Positions 51,827 to 62,872 of a DNA stretch of 64,000 nt are shown in pieces (position 1 is the stretch's first letter; each line of letters begins with the position of its first letter). Under the pieces are notes generated by a model that ran no database searches, was not told the DNA's origin, and was given only the letters and a program-made list of their open reading frames with translations. The DNA comes from Sphingobacterium spiritivorum (GTDB taxonomy: Bacteria; Bacteroidota; Bacteroidia; Sphingobacteriales; Sphingobacteriaceae), in NCBI RefSeq assembly GCF_016724845.1, contig NZ_CP068082.1, positions 1,054,001 to 1,118,000 on the forward strand. The letters run 5' to 3'. Both the position numbers and the translations under genes were made by a program.

Positions 51827-53881
51827 TTAAAACTGAATTCTACCTTGTATTTTAATATCAGATTTGCGATTGCCGGCGATCTGCTCCAGACCAGATCCGA
51901 TTACATCCTTATCGGCATATAAAGTGACAGCATATTTAATCCACATATCTATATTCTTACGAACCCGCCACCTCCCGTTTGCATAGGTACGATAGCCCTT
52001 ATCAAAATAGGAAGGAAAAGAAGAACTGTATAACACATCATTTTCGTAGGTATAAATACGGGAATTAAAGCCATCTGTATGAAAATAGGCTAGTCGTAGG
52101 TTAGCACTTATACGCTTGTTACGGGCAGACCAGAAGATATCCTGAGCTCCCAACCACCCTTTCTCCGGAGCATCAAATTCTTTGGTATATCTTACAACTT
52201 CTGCCCTGCTTCTGATCATCCACTGATTGGTCAGCTTATATTCGAAATCACACCGCAACTGATATCTTTTTAACTCGGCAAGCATCTGCTCTGCGGTCTC
52301 CATGCCTGAGGAATTCTCTTCTCTGAACCGATGACGGAATCGGAGAGCCACCCTACCTTTCTTATACCATTGGTAAGTAAATTGAGAAAACACTTCATAT
52401 CCTTTTGTAGGAGCATCTGCCCGAAATCTTAACCATGGAAACTGAAATACATCTGCATAACCGACCCATTCTATTTTACGGGAAGGATGATATACTGCAC
52501 CTGCATACAAACCGCTCTCATTATTGACCATTCCGCCCTCTCCTATTCCCTGTGCAAAGAATTGATGGTAATTCTTCTGATAATGTCTATGTAACAGCAC
52601 TAACGAAAATTTTGGATGAAGACTACTAACCATACCATTCAGAAGCGCTGTCCCACCTCCTGCACTTTTGGCTATTTCACCAAAAACATAGGTGTTTTTG
52701 AATGTGTATTGATAATATCCGCTAATATTCGTTAGCGCCTGACCGCGAAATGCAAAGCGGTTCCGCAGTAGTTCTGCAGGCTTTATATATCCGCTATAGT
52801 TTGTCTGCATAAGATTTATCCCCACATAGAACCGGTCTATTCTATAATTTACATTTCCGCCATAGACATATTCATCAATGGAGTGACGCTGCCTTTGTTC
52901 TGTAGGTGTACGATGTAGTCCCGAATTAGAAATAGATAAAATGATGCTTCCAGAATCTGTTTCCAAAACGCTTCCACTTCGTTTTTTTAAGGACATAAAC
53001 GGTGTGATCTGTAACGGCCCCACCACTACCGTCCCAGCTATACCTCTAAAAAAATTAGTTTCATTAAAAGAAGTATAGGGTTTAAGGCCAATGCCTTGCC
53101 GGGCTACACTGCTCACCCAGGAACCTTTCCCGAATGCGAGGCCGTTCCAGACGACCAGGCCCTGACCAAATTGAAGAGAATAGTCACCAATAATAACTTC
53201 TTTAAGCCTATCGTTTACTTTGACAGAAAGACTACCCGAGTAAAAGTCAAATCCGGATGATTGTGCATATTTAAAAAAGGATTCACCAGCATCTTTCTCC
53301 ATATTTAGTGAAAGTCTGACAGCATCCTTATAATTCAATCTGTATCGTACCATATAACGATCAGGATTACCCAGATACCTTGACCTGGAAGTATCTGTTA
53401 TCCGGTAACCTCTTGCCTGTTCAAATCCTCTTCCGTAACGCACCATATATTCTTGCGTGGATGTATTCCATAATTTATGTAAGGTAAAACTCTCTAATAC
53501 CGAAACGTTCCCTACTTTCACAAACGGCAATAGACGCTCAACAGTTATTTCATCAAATCCTTCTATACCCTGAAGTTCCAATACCGACAACATACGTCCG
53601 GATCGCATTCTATGATCCAACAAATGAGCAATCTGAACTGGCGTCAGAAACAATAGCTCGGACAAATCCCGTCCGTCTGTCTTATTGAGATCAATGGGAT
53701 TTCGAAGAAAATACCGCAATCGTTCTGTATATTCACTGATGTCTGCAAACTCATCAGTCACCTCATTTAATTGCTCAATCAGCTCTTCTTCCAGTTGTTC
53801 TATTTTTTCCTGTGCAGCAGTACAAAAGAATAGAGATAGCAATAACCCTGTTATTACTATCCGGATAAGATCATAAACCAT
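51827..53881 (-). CDS. Helix-hairpin-helix protein with predicted outer-membrane beta-barrel
   Basis: A 684-residue exported protein with signal IRIVITGLLLSLFFCTAAQ; the start at 53881 places this signal first, while 20 further codons are open upstream. Residues ~60-125 carry a helix-hairpin-helix pair (DLNKTDGRDLSELLFLTP, HRMRSGRMLSVLELQGIEG) as in ComEA-type DNA-binding proteins. From ~130 to the end the chain shows alternating aromatic and polar residues with many predicted strands and ends in Phe (GRIQF), the mark of an outer-membrane barrel. The position before comEC suggests DNA recruitment at the outer membrane. This is inference; no function has been shown here. Confidence 0.8.
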   Translation of the reverse strand: MVYDLIRIVITGLLLSLFFCTAAQEKIEQLEEELIEQLNEVTDEFADISEYTERLRYFLRNPIDLNKTDGRDLSELLFLTPVQIAHLLDHRMRSGRMLSVLELQGIEGFDEITVERLLPFVKVGNVSVLESFTLHKLWNTSTQEYMVRYGRGFEQARGYRITDTSRSRYLGNPDRYMVRYRLNYKDAVRLSLNMEKDAGESFFKYAQSSGFDFYSGSLSVKVNDRLKEVIIGDYSLQFGQGLVVWNGLAFGKGSWVSSVARQGIGLKPYTSFNETNFFRGIAGTVVVGPLQITPFMSLKKRSGSVLETDSGSIILSISNSGLHRTPTEQRQRHSIDEYVYGGNVNYRIDRFYVGINLMQTNYSGYIKPAELLRNRFAFRGQALTNISGYYQYTFKNTYVFGEIAKSAGGGTALLNGMVSSLHPKFSLVLLHRHYQKNYHQFFAQGIGEGGMVNNESGLYAGAVYHPSRKIEWVGYADVFQFPWLRFRADAPTKGYEVFSQFTYQWYKKGRVALRFRHRFREENSSGMETAEQMLAELKRYQLRCDFEYKLTNQWMIRSRAEVVRYTKEFDAPEKGWLGAQDIFWSARNKRISANLRLAYFHTDGFNSRIYTYENDVLYSSSFPSYFDKGYRTYANGRWRVRKNIDMWIKYAVTLYADKDVIGSGLEQIAGNRKSDIKIQGRIQF

Positions 53882-54674
53882 AGGCCAATGCAAATTGAGG
53901 AGAGGTACCCAGGTAGGGATGAAATGAGGATGATAAATCAATCCTTATCTTTGAAAGCACAAATCCTATTCCTGCAAAATATTCTATTGGATTAGAAGAG
54001 ACTCCTCCTCTGATCTTAAGACGGGGATCCAATCGATATTCCAGACCGCTCCTTATAAACCAGCGATCCTGCATATCAGTAACCACATCAGCGTTAACCA
54101 TAAGTCCGGAGGATATCCTATAGTTAGTCCCTGCTCCTATTTCCTGAGCTATACGATCTGCTGCAGTTTCATTTAAGACTGCATTTGTAATATTCTTGAA
54201 TATAAATCCAGCCGTAAGCGATGGATTACATTTATACTGCAACCCCAGATCGTATGACATCACTTGCTCTCCGCCATATTTATCCACAGATTTACGATGA
54301 TAATTTACAGAAACGGATGTAGAGAGTATATCTGCAAAGTTGCGCGCATAGGAGAAATTTGCCCTTAAGAAAGAGCTTAAGGATGGAATTCCATAATTGT
54401 GAACAGAGATACCCAATGCCCCCAATTGTTTTACGGGAATAGCAAAATAAGCCGCCTGCGTCTGGATATCCTGCATAAGAAAATACCTTTGGTAAGCAAT
54501 TGCAACCTGGAGTTCATCAATTTCCACCAGACCGGCAGGATTACTCGTCAGACTGTAAATTCCTCCTAAGGCAATACCTGTATTTCCAATTCCCTGAAAA
54601 GGTGCAGCGTTGAATGGTTGGGATACTGCTTCAAGAGAAATTAACATCAAAAATATTAATTTCCTTAACTTCAT
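53871..54674 (-). CDS. Predicted outer-membrane protein (PorV/FadL-like)
   Basis: A 267-residue exported protein with signal KLIFLMLISLEAVSQ. The pattern GIGNTGIALGGIYSLTSNPAGLVEI near the N-terminus resembles the NPAG motif of PorV/PorQ/FadL-like barrels. The rest has many short strands and ends YGL. It overlaps the HHH-barrel gene by 11 bases, so it is the first gene of the four-gene operon. A porin or barrel partner role is likely; the specific ligand is unknown. Confidence 0.75.
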   Translation of the reverse strand: MKLRKLIFLMLISLEAVSQPFNAAPFQGIGNTGIALGGIYSLTSNPAGLVEIDELQVAIAYQRYFLMQDIQTQAAYFAIPVKQLGALGISVHNYGIPSLSSFLRANFSYARNFADILSTSVSVNYHRKSVDKYGGEQVMSYDLGLQYKCNPSLTAGFIFKNITNAVLNETAADRIAQEIGAGTNYRISSGLMVNADVVTDMQDRWFIRSGLEYRLDPRLKIRGGVSSNPIEYFAGIGFVLSKIRIDLSSSFHPYLGTSPQFALAYGL

Positions 54675-54742
54675 AATTTATAGTTTCTGATCCAGAATTA
54701 CCTGAAGTTAAACATTTTATTTCTAAAAGAAAATAAAATGAC

Positions 54743-54776
54743 ATAAAAAAGCCTGCTGATATTTCAACAGGCTTTT
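54743..54776 (-). terminator. Terminator of gyrB
   Basis: AAAAGCCTG and CAGGCTTTT pair, and the minus strand continues with a T run. It lies about 26 bases after the gyrB stop. Confidence 0.8.
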
Positions 54777-54801
54777 AAACTTTATATTGATTTCTTAAAG
54801 A

Positions 54802-56772
<1,971 letters not shown>

Positions 56773-56792
56773 CTATGATTAAGTTTTACATT

Positions 56793-56800
56793 CAAAAATA
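56793..56800 (-). promoter_or_regulatory. -7 promoter box of gyrB
   Basis: On the minus strand TATTTTTG matches TAnnTTTG, with CTTG 20 bases upstream. It lies 32 bases before the start codon. Confidence 0.45.
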
Positions 56801-56933
56801 CGAAAAATAAGCCACAAAAACAAGTATATTCCGCGCTTACAAAATGTATTTAAGCACACTGATAACAAGCAATTTAAAAGATTTGCTCAATAGATTTATT
56901 TGTAAAGAGAAGCGGATTTTAAATTTTTTATAG

Positions 56934-56941
56934 TAGGTTTG
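56934..56941 (+). promoter_or_regulatory. -7 promoter box of the OmpH-like gene
   Basis: TAGGTTTG, identical to the etfBA box, lies 12 bases before the first ATG. The -33 element is not clear. Confidence 0.4.
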
Positions 56942-56953
56942 TTACTTTAAAAT

Positions 56954-57580
56954 ATGACAACCACAAAACGAATGAATAAATTTATTACAACTTTTTCGAA
57001 AGCAACACTAGGTGTTATAATCGCGACAGCTGCTATTTCATGTAATCAAAACGCATCTAAGCCAACAGGTTCGGGTGATTCAACTGGTGCAAAAACCAAT
57101 TCATCATCTGTCTCTGAGAAAATTGTTTACATCAATTCGGATACGCTTTCGGAGAAATACGAGTATTTCAAAGACATTAAGTTGAAAATGGAAGCCAAAG
57201 TGAAGAAAGCACAAACCGATCTTCAGTCCAAAAGTCAGGCTTTCCAACGTGAAGTAGCTGAATACCAGCAAAAAGCTGCAAGCATGAGTGCTTCAGAGCG
57301 TCAGGCTACGGAAGAAAAACTGGCTCGTAAACAGGACGAATTAGGTCGTTTGGATCAGAATGCTTCTGCTTCTATACAACAAGATGAAGCTACAGAATTC
57401 AACAACGTATACAAAACAATCACAGAATACCTGAAGAAACATGCTACCGAAAATGGTTATACACTGGTATTGACTTATTCGAAATCGAATCCTACAGTAT
57501 TGTATGCTGATTCTAAGCTGGAAATCACTAAAGAAGTTGTAGAAGCCCTGAACAAAGAGTACAAAGCGACTAAAAAATAA
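56954..57580 (+). CDS. OmpH/Skp-like lipoprotein
   Basis: A 208-residue protein with signal TLGVIIATAAISC and a Cys consistent with a lipoprotein. The mature part reads KIVYINSDTLSEKYEYFKD and then long heptad-rich helices (residues ~65-145), the Skp/OmpH chaperone arrangement. It probably holds unfolded outer-membrane proteins in the periplasm. The start could also be the Met at 56972. Skp is normally soluble, so the lipid anchor is a variation. Confidence 0.85.
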   Translation: MTTTKRMNKFITTFSKATLGVIIATAAISCNQNASKPTGSGDSTGAKTNSSSVSEKIVYINSDTLSEKYEYFKDIKLKMEAKVKKAQTDLQSKSQAFQREVAEYQQKAASMSASERQATEEKLARKQDELGRLDQNASASIQQDEATEFNNVYKTITEYLKKHATENGYTLVLTYSKSNPTVLYADSKLEITKEVVEALNKEYKATKK

Positions 57581-57608
57581 TAAACAAGATTTTTAATAAA
57601 CGATAGAT

Positions 57609-57637
57609 AAGGGTCAGCAAATTTTGCAGACCCTTTT
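57609..57637 (+). terminator. Terminator after the OmpH-like gene
   Basis: AAGGGTC and GACCCTT pair, with GCAAA pairing TTTGC inside, followed by six T. Confidence 0.8.
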
Positions 57638-57700
57638 TTGATAGCTGAAATTTGTAATTTTAGCCTATGCTGTTTATATTGTACAAACATTACAGCCACA

Positions 57701-58606
57701 ATGATAGAAGTTTTAATAGAAGATGACTGCATACCCTTTGTATGGATCGACATTTCAAATCCAAGCAGAGATGATTTTAAAGATCTCGCCCCCCGTTATA
57801 ATCTTAATGAAGCCTCTATAAAAGACTGCCTGGAAATCGGACACCTTCCCAAAATTGAGGAGTTTGATACCTATCATTTTCTAATCATCAGATCAGTTGC
57901 TAACTCATTTGATGAAAACTCGGACAGCATGACCGATATCACGGACCGTGTTTCTATTTTCTTTAATGAAAAGTTTGTAATTACCGTCCATCGTAATGAA
58001 GTAGAATACCTCAATAATATTAAGAAAGCGGATCGTAAAGGGAAAAAATTTGCCAGTACAAAAGCATTGATGAATTTTATTACCTCTGAATCCTTAAAGA
58101 CATTTGAAAACCTGGCTATGAATGGGCTTTCCGAGCGGCTGGATGATTATGAAGGGATTGTCTTTTTACACAGCAAACGCAAGCTTTTCTTAAAACGCCT
58201 TTACTATCTTAAAAGACAGATCGATGTGATCCGCAATATTCTGGCCATCTGTAAAGATATTGTAGATTACTTTCATATGCCTGAATACAAAAATATCTAC
58301 ACACAGGATCTGAGGGACTTATATCTTCGGAATTCGACACTGTACCGCAATCTTTCTGAAAACACCAGCCAATTGCTGTCTGTATACTTCAATATTGAAT
58401 CTAACCATACGAATGAGATTATGCGTACGCTGACCATCATCTCGGTATTCTTTATGCCACTGACATTTATTGCAGGAATATACGGCATGAATTTTAAAAA
58501 TATGCCTGAGCTGGAATGGTATTACGGATATCCGTTATCCTTAGGTATGATGGCCTTTGTAGCAGCAGTGATCTATATTTGGTTCAAGCGGAAAAGATGG
58601 ATGTAA
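57701..58606 (+). CDS. corA: CorA-family divalent cation transporter
   Basis: A 301-residue CorA. Start set at the ATG MIEVLIEDDCIPFVW; the frame extends upstream but that part overlaps the promoter area. The N-terminal cytoplasmic domain is followed by a long helix and two transmembrane helices; the selectivity motif is YGMNFKNMPELEWYYGYP, with Gly-Met-Asn intact. It transports Mg2+ or possibly Co2+ or Ni2+ in a pentamer. Its stop is immediately followed by the tsaB stop on the other strand. Confidence 0.93.
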   Translation: MIEVLIEDDCIPFVWIDISNPSRDDFKDLAPRYNLNEASIKDCLEIGHLPKIEEFDTYHFLIIRSVANSFDENSDSMTDITDRVSIFFNEKFVITVHRNEVEYLNNIKKADRKGKKFASTKALMNFITSESLKTFENLAMNGLSERLDDYEGIVFLHSKRKLFLKRLYYLKRQIDVIRNILAICKDIVDYFHMPEYKNIYTQDLRDLYLRNSTLYRNLSENTSQLLSVYFNIESNHTNEIMRTLTIISVFFMPLTFIAGIYGMNFKNMPELEWYYGYPLSLGMMAFVAAVIYIWFKRKRWM

Positions 58607-59308
58607 TTATCTTTTTTTAGGTGTAGTCGCTATAAAGTCTTTAAGATAATACGGCTCAAAATAAGCCACATCTTCAAAAGACTGACTGTTCATCTTTTCG
58701 AAGGCCTGAGCGCTCATATGGGCGGCTGAATTGGAAAAATCATCATATACATCAATCAATGGATTGGCTTCAAATAACGTCTTGAATTTAGGCGCTCCGG
58801 AGCCAAACAGATGCAATTGATACCCTTCCTCCTCATATGCTTGAAAAAAATCCTGATCTATTATATTTGCTCCAACAGGTACTACCTGATGACCATGCTG
58901 ATCATACAAGGCCGAATAGACTTCCATTCTTCTGGCGTCTATCATAGGACATAACAGAACTTTTTCATTTTCTTTTATGATCCTTTGCGAAAATCCACTG
59001 AACATAGCAGACAAGGTATCAATTGCAATAAGAGGAATATCCAATGCATAACATAATCCTTTTGCCGCTGAAACACCGATACGTAAGCCTGTATATGATC
59101 CGGGCCCCATACTGACAGCTACCGCCGACAGATCCTCAACAGTAATACCTGCATTCTGTAAAGCTTTTTCAATGAAAACAGTAAGATGCGTAGCATGAAT
59201 ATTATTTTCTTCCGCTCCTACAGTTGTTATTACATGACCATCCAGGCTGACTGCTACCGAACAGGCCGGAGTCGCGGTCTCTATCTGCAAAATATAGTTT
59301 TTATTCAT
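58607..59308 (-). CDS. tsaB: tRNA t6A37 biosynthesis protein TsaB
   Basis: A 233-residue ASKHA-fold protein that supports TsaD in forming t6A37 in tRNA. The N-terminus LQIETATPACSVAVSLDG and the segment VAVSMGPGSYTGLRIGVSAAKGL are diagnostic. It starts 12 bases after yidD ends, so the order rpmH-rnpA-yidD-tsaB is one transcript. The ms2t6A enzyme MtaB, acting on the same tRNA position, lies at 32932. Confidence 0.93.
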   Translation of the reverse strand: MNKNYILQIETATPACSVAVSLDGHVITTVGAEENNIHATHLTVFIEKALQNAGITVEDLSAVAVSMGPGSYTGLRIGVSAAKGLCYALDIPLIAIDTLSAMFSGFSQRIIKENEKVLLCPMIDARRMEVYSALYDQHGHQVVPVGANIIDQDFFQAYEEEGYQLHLFGSGAPKFKTLFEANPLIDVYDDFSNSAAHMSAQAFEKMNSQSFEDVAYFEPYYLKDFIATTPKKR

Positions 59309-59320
59309 CGTGCTAGGTTA

Positions 59321-59575
59321 TCAGGGAACAGGGTCATGTCCATGACCTCCCCAGGGATTACATCTTAAAATTCGTTTGATTGCCAGCCAGCCACCTTTAA
59401 ACGGACCGTATTTTTTAATCGCCTCCATACCGTATTGCGAACAAGTAGGTGTGTAGCGGCAGTTTGCACCCAGTAAAGGGGATATAAACAGCTGATAAAA
59501 ACGGATAAGGAGAATAAACAAAAATCGGAATGCCCCTTTAATGATCTTTTCCCAAATAAAGATGATTGCTTTCAT
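59321..59575 (-). CDS. yidD: Membrane protein insertion efficiency factor YidD
   Basis: An 84-residue YidD. The core [20 protein letters not shown], the segment [17 protein letters not shown], and an N-terminal amphipathic helix are typical. YidD helps YidC insert membrane proteins. The start codon lies inside rnpA, overlapping its end by 38 bases in another frame, the usual arrangement for this pair. Confidence 0.95.
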   Translation of the reverse strand: MKAIIFIWEKIIKGAFRFLFILLIRFYQLFISPLLGANCRYTPTCSQYGMEAIKKYGPFKGGWLAIKRILRCNPWGGHGHDPVP

Positions 59576-59945
59576 TTTTCAGTTTATTCAAAGCTAATGC
59601 TAATTTCACTTTCATCTCCTCAAAAGACAATTCTGTCTTTCCGACATATTGTATAGCAATTAGCAAATTTAGGTGATGATCTTCAAGAAAAGAATAAAGG
59701 ATTTCTTTTTTTTGCGTACGGTAAGCTTCCCTCATCCTCCGTTTGAGCAGATTACGGGTTACTGCTTTCTTATATCTCCTTTTGGAAACCGAAATAATAA
59801 CCTGTGCAGGTACAGCTATATCAGCAGCCTGACAAAATACAATCCGGAAAGGGTATAAAACAAAAGAAGAACCACTATGAAAAAGGCTGTCAATAAGCCT
59901 TTTACTGCATAATCGTTCTTCTTTTGTAAAAGTATTATTATTCAT
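59538..59945 (-). CDS. rnpA: Ribonuclease P protein component
   Basis: A 135-residue RnpA that binds the RNase P RNA to mature tRNA 5' ends. Start at [19 protein letters not shown] is normal; the frame runs six codons further up. The RNA-binding signature is [23 protein letters not shown]. It overlaps yidD by 38 bases and follows rpmH by 62 bases. Confidence 0.94.
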   Translation of the reverse strand: MNNNTFTKEERLCSKRLIDSLFHSGSSFVLYPFRIVFCQAADIAVPAQVIISVSKRRYKKAVTRNLLKRRMREAYRTQKKEILYSFLEDHHLNLLIAIQYVGKTELSFEEMKVKLALALNKLKNESNHLYLGKDH

Positions 59946-60007
59946 ATTCGATGACCCGTACAAGCCGGCTATAAAGCTCGGTCTATCTTGCCACCGGCAA
60001 TGTTTAA

Positions 60008-60166
60008 TTATCCTTTGTGACGGTACTCGTCAGATACTGTTAAGCGTTTTCTACCTTTTGCTCTACGGGAAGCCAATACTCTTCTTCCGTTTGCTGTGCT
60101 CATACGTTCTCTGAACCCGTGCTTATTTCTTCTTTTTCTTTGCGATGGCTGAAATGTTCTTTTCAT
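60008..60166 (-). CDS. rpmH: 50S ribosomal protein L34
   Basis: A 52-codon frame too short to appear among long ORFs. It begins [20 protein letters not shown] and continues [19 protein letters not shown], then [13 protein letters not shown], an unmistakable L34. It heads the rpmH-rnpA-yidD-tsaB run. In many bacteria rpmH-rnpA sits near the origin; dnaA is not seen here. Confidence 0.97.
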   Translation of the reverse strand: MKRTFQPSQRKRRNKHGFRERMSTANGRRVLASRRAKGRKRLTVSDEYRHKG

Positions 60167-60294
60167 GGCGCTTATGCTATGTATTTAATATTTTTAATTC
60201 GTATTATACTCTAAAAGAGGAATGCAAAAGTAACGTTTATATATGAAACAAACAAAATTTATTTCCAATATTTTATCAACTCTATTATACAAAA

Positions 60295-60325
60295 GTGCTC
60301 CCGGCATCTTTTATACCGGGAGCAC
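60295..60325 (-). terminator. Terminator of mscL
   Basis: GTGCTCCCGG and CCGGGAGCAC pair over an 11-base loop; on the minus strand TTTTG follows, a rather short T run. Confidence 0.65.
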
Positions 60326-60355
60326 AAAGACTCCTCTGCTTGTAGCAGATGTATA

Positions 60356-60763
60356 TTACTTATTTTTCAGAATATCACGAATTTCAGTCAACAGTGTTTC
60401 TTCTTTAGTCGGAGCAGGAGCAGCTGCAGGAGCTGGTTCATCCTTACGTTTCAATGAATTAAGACCTTTTATCACAAGGAAAATACAGAACGCTACGATC
60501 AGAAACTGAATGACGATGTTAATAAAGTTACCGTAATTTATTGCAACTTCTTTAATTTTATTAGCTTCATCTCCGGCAGTAAGTACATACTTCATGTCCG
60601 AAAAATCAATTCCACCTGTAATAAAACCAATCGGAGGCATAATGATATCATCGACCAACGATGTCACAATTTTACCAAAGGCGCCACCGATAACAACACC
60701 GACAGCTAAATCAACAACGCTCCCGCGCATTGCAAATTCTTTAAATTCTTTAATAAATCCCAT
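60356..60763 (-). CDS. mscL: Large-conductance mechanosensitive channel MscL
   Basis: A 135-residue channel that releases solutes on hypo-osmotic shock. The N-terminal [20 protein letters not shown] helix and first transmembrane segment [21 protein letters not shown] are diagnostic; the second segment is [18 protein letters not shown]. The C-terminal helix with Ala/Pro linker ([16 protein letters not shown]) is usual. Confidence 0.96.
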   Translation of the reverse strand: MGFIKEFKEFAMRGSVVDLAVGVVIGGAFGKIVTSLVDDIIMPPIGFITGGIDFSDMKYVLTAGDEANKIKEVAINYGNFINIVIQFLIVAFCIFLVIKGLNSLKRKDEPAPAAAPAPTKEETLLTEIRDILKNK

Positions 60764-60866
60764 TTTTCATCTGTTTAATAATTCATATAAGTATAACAAA
60801 AATGATGCATAAAATTATAGTTTTGGCAAAAAAAAAGCATTTCACTAAAAAATGAAGCATTTTTTA

Positions 60867-60874
60867 TATTTTTG
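60867..60874 (+). promoter_or_regulatory. -7 promoter box upstream of the LuxR-type regulator
   Basis: TATTTTTG matches TAnnTTTG, about 96 bases before the ATG. No good -33 element at the expected spacing. Confidence 0.3.
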
Positions 60875-60970
60875 ATCGAAGTAGTAGTTTGTAATTATTA
60901 TATTTATCAAAATCTCACTTCAACTACGAACAGCCAACTTGAGTATATTTATTATTAATAGTATCTATTC

Positions 60971-61609
60971 ATGAAAAAAATATTAATTGCTGACGATCAT
61001 AGTATTGTAAGACTGGGAGCGTCTGTCATTATTAAAGGGGTTATTGAAAATGCGAATATCACACAAGCGCAGGACTACAGCGAGATTACCAAATTATTGG
61101 ATGCTAATCGCTACGACCTGCTATTGCTTGATATTAATATGCCCGGCGGAAATAACATTAAGGTTATTCATGAAATATTGGCAAAACAAAATGACTTAAA
61201 AATACTGGTGTTCTCCTCTTACGATGAATCCCTTTACGCGCTACGTTATATCGAAGCAGGCGCCGTGGGTTATTTAAATAAGAATACTGCTATGTCCGAA
61301 CTGGGTAATGCTATTCAATGCATTATTTCGAGAGGAAAGTATATGTCAGATGTTGTCACGGATCTGTATCTGAAGAAACTCACGCAAAGCAAATCCAGTC
61401 TTCAAAAAGCGAATCCTCTGGCAAAACTCTCCAACAGAGAGATGGATGTCGCCAAACATCTGACTCAGGGGCTTGGTATTCTGGAAGTTTCCAATGAACT
61501 CAAACTTAGTGCCTCTACAATCAGTACATACAAAAGCCGGGTATTTGAAAAACTGGGAGTAACGAATATTCCTGAACTTATTCAATTATTTAATTTGCAT
61601 TCCACCTAA
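60971..61609 (+). CDS. NarL/LuxR-type response regulator
   Basis: A 212-residue regulator. The receiver starts ILIADDHSIVRLGASVIIKG, the phospho-acceptor is Asp54 in LLLLDINMPGG and the Lys sits in GYLNKNTAMSE. The C-terminal HTH is LSNREMDVAKHLTQGLGILE and LSASTISTYKSRVFEKLGV. No kinase adjoins it, so it is an orphan; the hybrid kinase at 42919 or an unlinked kinase could be its partner. The last codons lie inside a 13-bp inverted repeat. Confidence 0.92.
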   Translation: MKKILIADDHSIVRLGASVIIKGVIENANITQAQDYSEITKLLDANRYDLLLLDINMPGGNNIKVIHEILAKQNDLKILVFSSYDESLYALRYIEAGAVGYLNKNTAMSELGNAIQCIISRGKYMSDVVTDLYLKKLTQSKSSLQKANPLAKLSNREMDVAKHLTQGLGILEVSNELKLSASTISTYKSRVFEKLGVTNIPELIQLFNLHST

Positions 61610-61628
61610 AATAGTTGGAATGCAAATT
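61592..61628. terminator. Inverted repeat between convergent genes, possible terminator
   Basis: AATTTGCATTCCA and TGGAATGCAAATT pair exactly over 11 bases. It covers the end of the LuxR-type gene and ends 8 bases before the convergent stop at 61637. Neither side has a clear T run, so termination is uncertain. Confidence 0.5.
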
Positions 61629-61636
61629 AATAAGGC

Positions 61637-62776
61637 CTATAACTGATCTATAGTTACAACTGGAATGTCCTCTACATGCACATTCTTCAATGTGTTCTCA
61701 TTTCTATAGGTATAGCCTTTCTCAACATCAAGATCCCACAACATAGGAGCAAGAAAATTAATACAAGTCGTGAATCCCTGATTGGTAGCTGCAAAATTAC
61801 CGGTATCCTTAGAGTTTTTAGCTTCATTTTCAATCTCAAAAGGACCGCTATAGCCTCTGGCCTGTAAGGTGTCTACAAAACCTCTCCAATCCATACTATC
61901 TGATCCTCCGAATCCCGGAAGCATAGCTTCATAGTGATGTCTGTCCCAGTCATGCAGCGGTACAGCCACATCTGCTGCCTGCGCCAGAGATGCATCTACA
62001 GTCTGCATGGGATACATACCACCCCACTCTACTCTTGCCTTTCCGGACAGATTACGGGTAGTCTTTACATGGATACGATGCAAACGACTGATATCCGTCA
62101 GCTTTATGACTTCTACGGGATCGGTATTCTGCCATACATCGTGTGAAGGATCATAAATTTCTCCATGTGCCTTGCTCGGAATCATCGCATACATAAGCTT
62201 ACGTGCAGCCAATGTAGCAGGCAGGTTGTTATATGTCGAAGTGAATCTGGATGATCTCCAGCCCTCCATAGGGCAATTCTCGTAGAGGATAGTTACACCT
62301 AAAGACTCAGCATACCTGACAATAGGTCCGAAGACTTCTTTATATTTCTCCAGATTTTTCTGAAATCCATCTATCTCATTACCCAACTCGTGATTGTAAC
62401 CTACGAAAGTACCAACCTTTACATTATTAGTATCTCCTCCTAACAGATAAGCGATACGGATCAGCTTAAGCAGGTGATTTTGATTCTTTATCCGTTGTTC
62501 CGGATCTCCTCCTATCATGTTTTCAAAAGCTCCGAGCGAAAGTTGCAACCCGTTAGCATTAAACTGATCGATTAATCTGTTGGCAGTTTCCGGGGAAAAT
62601 TCATCATATTCCAAATGAGTAGCAGTATGATCTTCGCGGGTACCGTCTTTTCTAAACACACAGAGATCAATACCTTGAGCACCTACTTTCACAGCGGTCT
62701 CAATCAATTCTTCCAGAGACAGTTTATCATACGCCGAACTCATTACCCATATGGGATTATTAAGCTTGTTAGACAT
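61637..62776 (-). CDS. Sugar phosphate isomerase/epimerase-type TIM-barrel protein
   Basis: A 379-residue cytoplasmic TIM-barrel of the AP-endonuclease-2/xylose-isomerase-like fold. Likely metal ligands appear in ILYENCPMEGW (Glu), GEIYDPSHDVW (Asp, His), RIHVKTTRN (His) and PFEIENEAKN (Glu). No signal peptide. Relatives isomerise or epimerise sugars or inositol derivatives; the substrate cannot be inferred because no other sugar genes adjoin it. Confidence 0.85.
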   Translation of the reverse strand: MSNKLNNPIWVMSSAYDKLSLEELIETAVKVGAQGIDLCVFRKDGTREDHTATHLEYDEFSPETANRLIDQFNANGLQLSLGAFENMIGGDPEQRIKNQNHLLKLIRIAYLLGGDTNNVKVGTFVGYNHELGNEIDGFQKNLEKYKEVFGPIVRYAESLGVTILYENCPMEGWRSSRFTSTYNNLPATLAARKLMYAMIPSKAHGEIYDPSHDVWQNTDPVEVIKLTDISRLHRIHVKTTRNLSGKARVEWGGMYPMQTVDASLAQAADVAVPLHDWDRHHYEAMLPGFGGSDSMDWRGFVDTLQARGYSGPFEIENEAKNSKDTGNFAATNQGFTTCINFLAPMLWDLDVEKGYTYRNENTLKNVHVEDIPVVTIDQL

Positions 62777-62820
62777 GTTATTTCTTTTATTTAAATAGAT
62801 ATGGTGTAGGTAAAGATAAC

Positions 62821-62844
62821 AAAAAAAGCCCTTATTAAAGGGCC
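62821..62844 (-). terminator. Terminator of the Hc1-like gene
   Basis: GCCCTT and AAGGGC pair around ATTA, and the minus strand continues with seven T. Confidence 0.8.
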
Positions 62845-62872
62845 TTCTCTATGACTTATGGGTGCAGGAAAT

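Noticed and set aside
59538..59575. The 38-base overlap of rnpA and yidD looked like a frameshift.
   Set aside because: Both products are full length with intact motifs, and this overlap is the usual arrangement for the pair.
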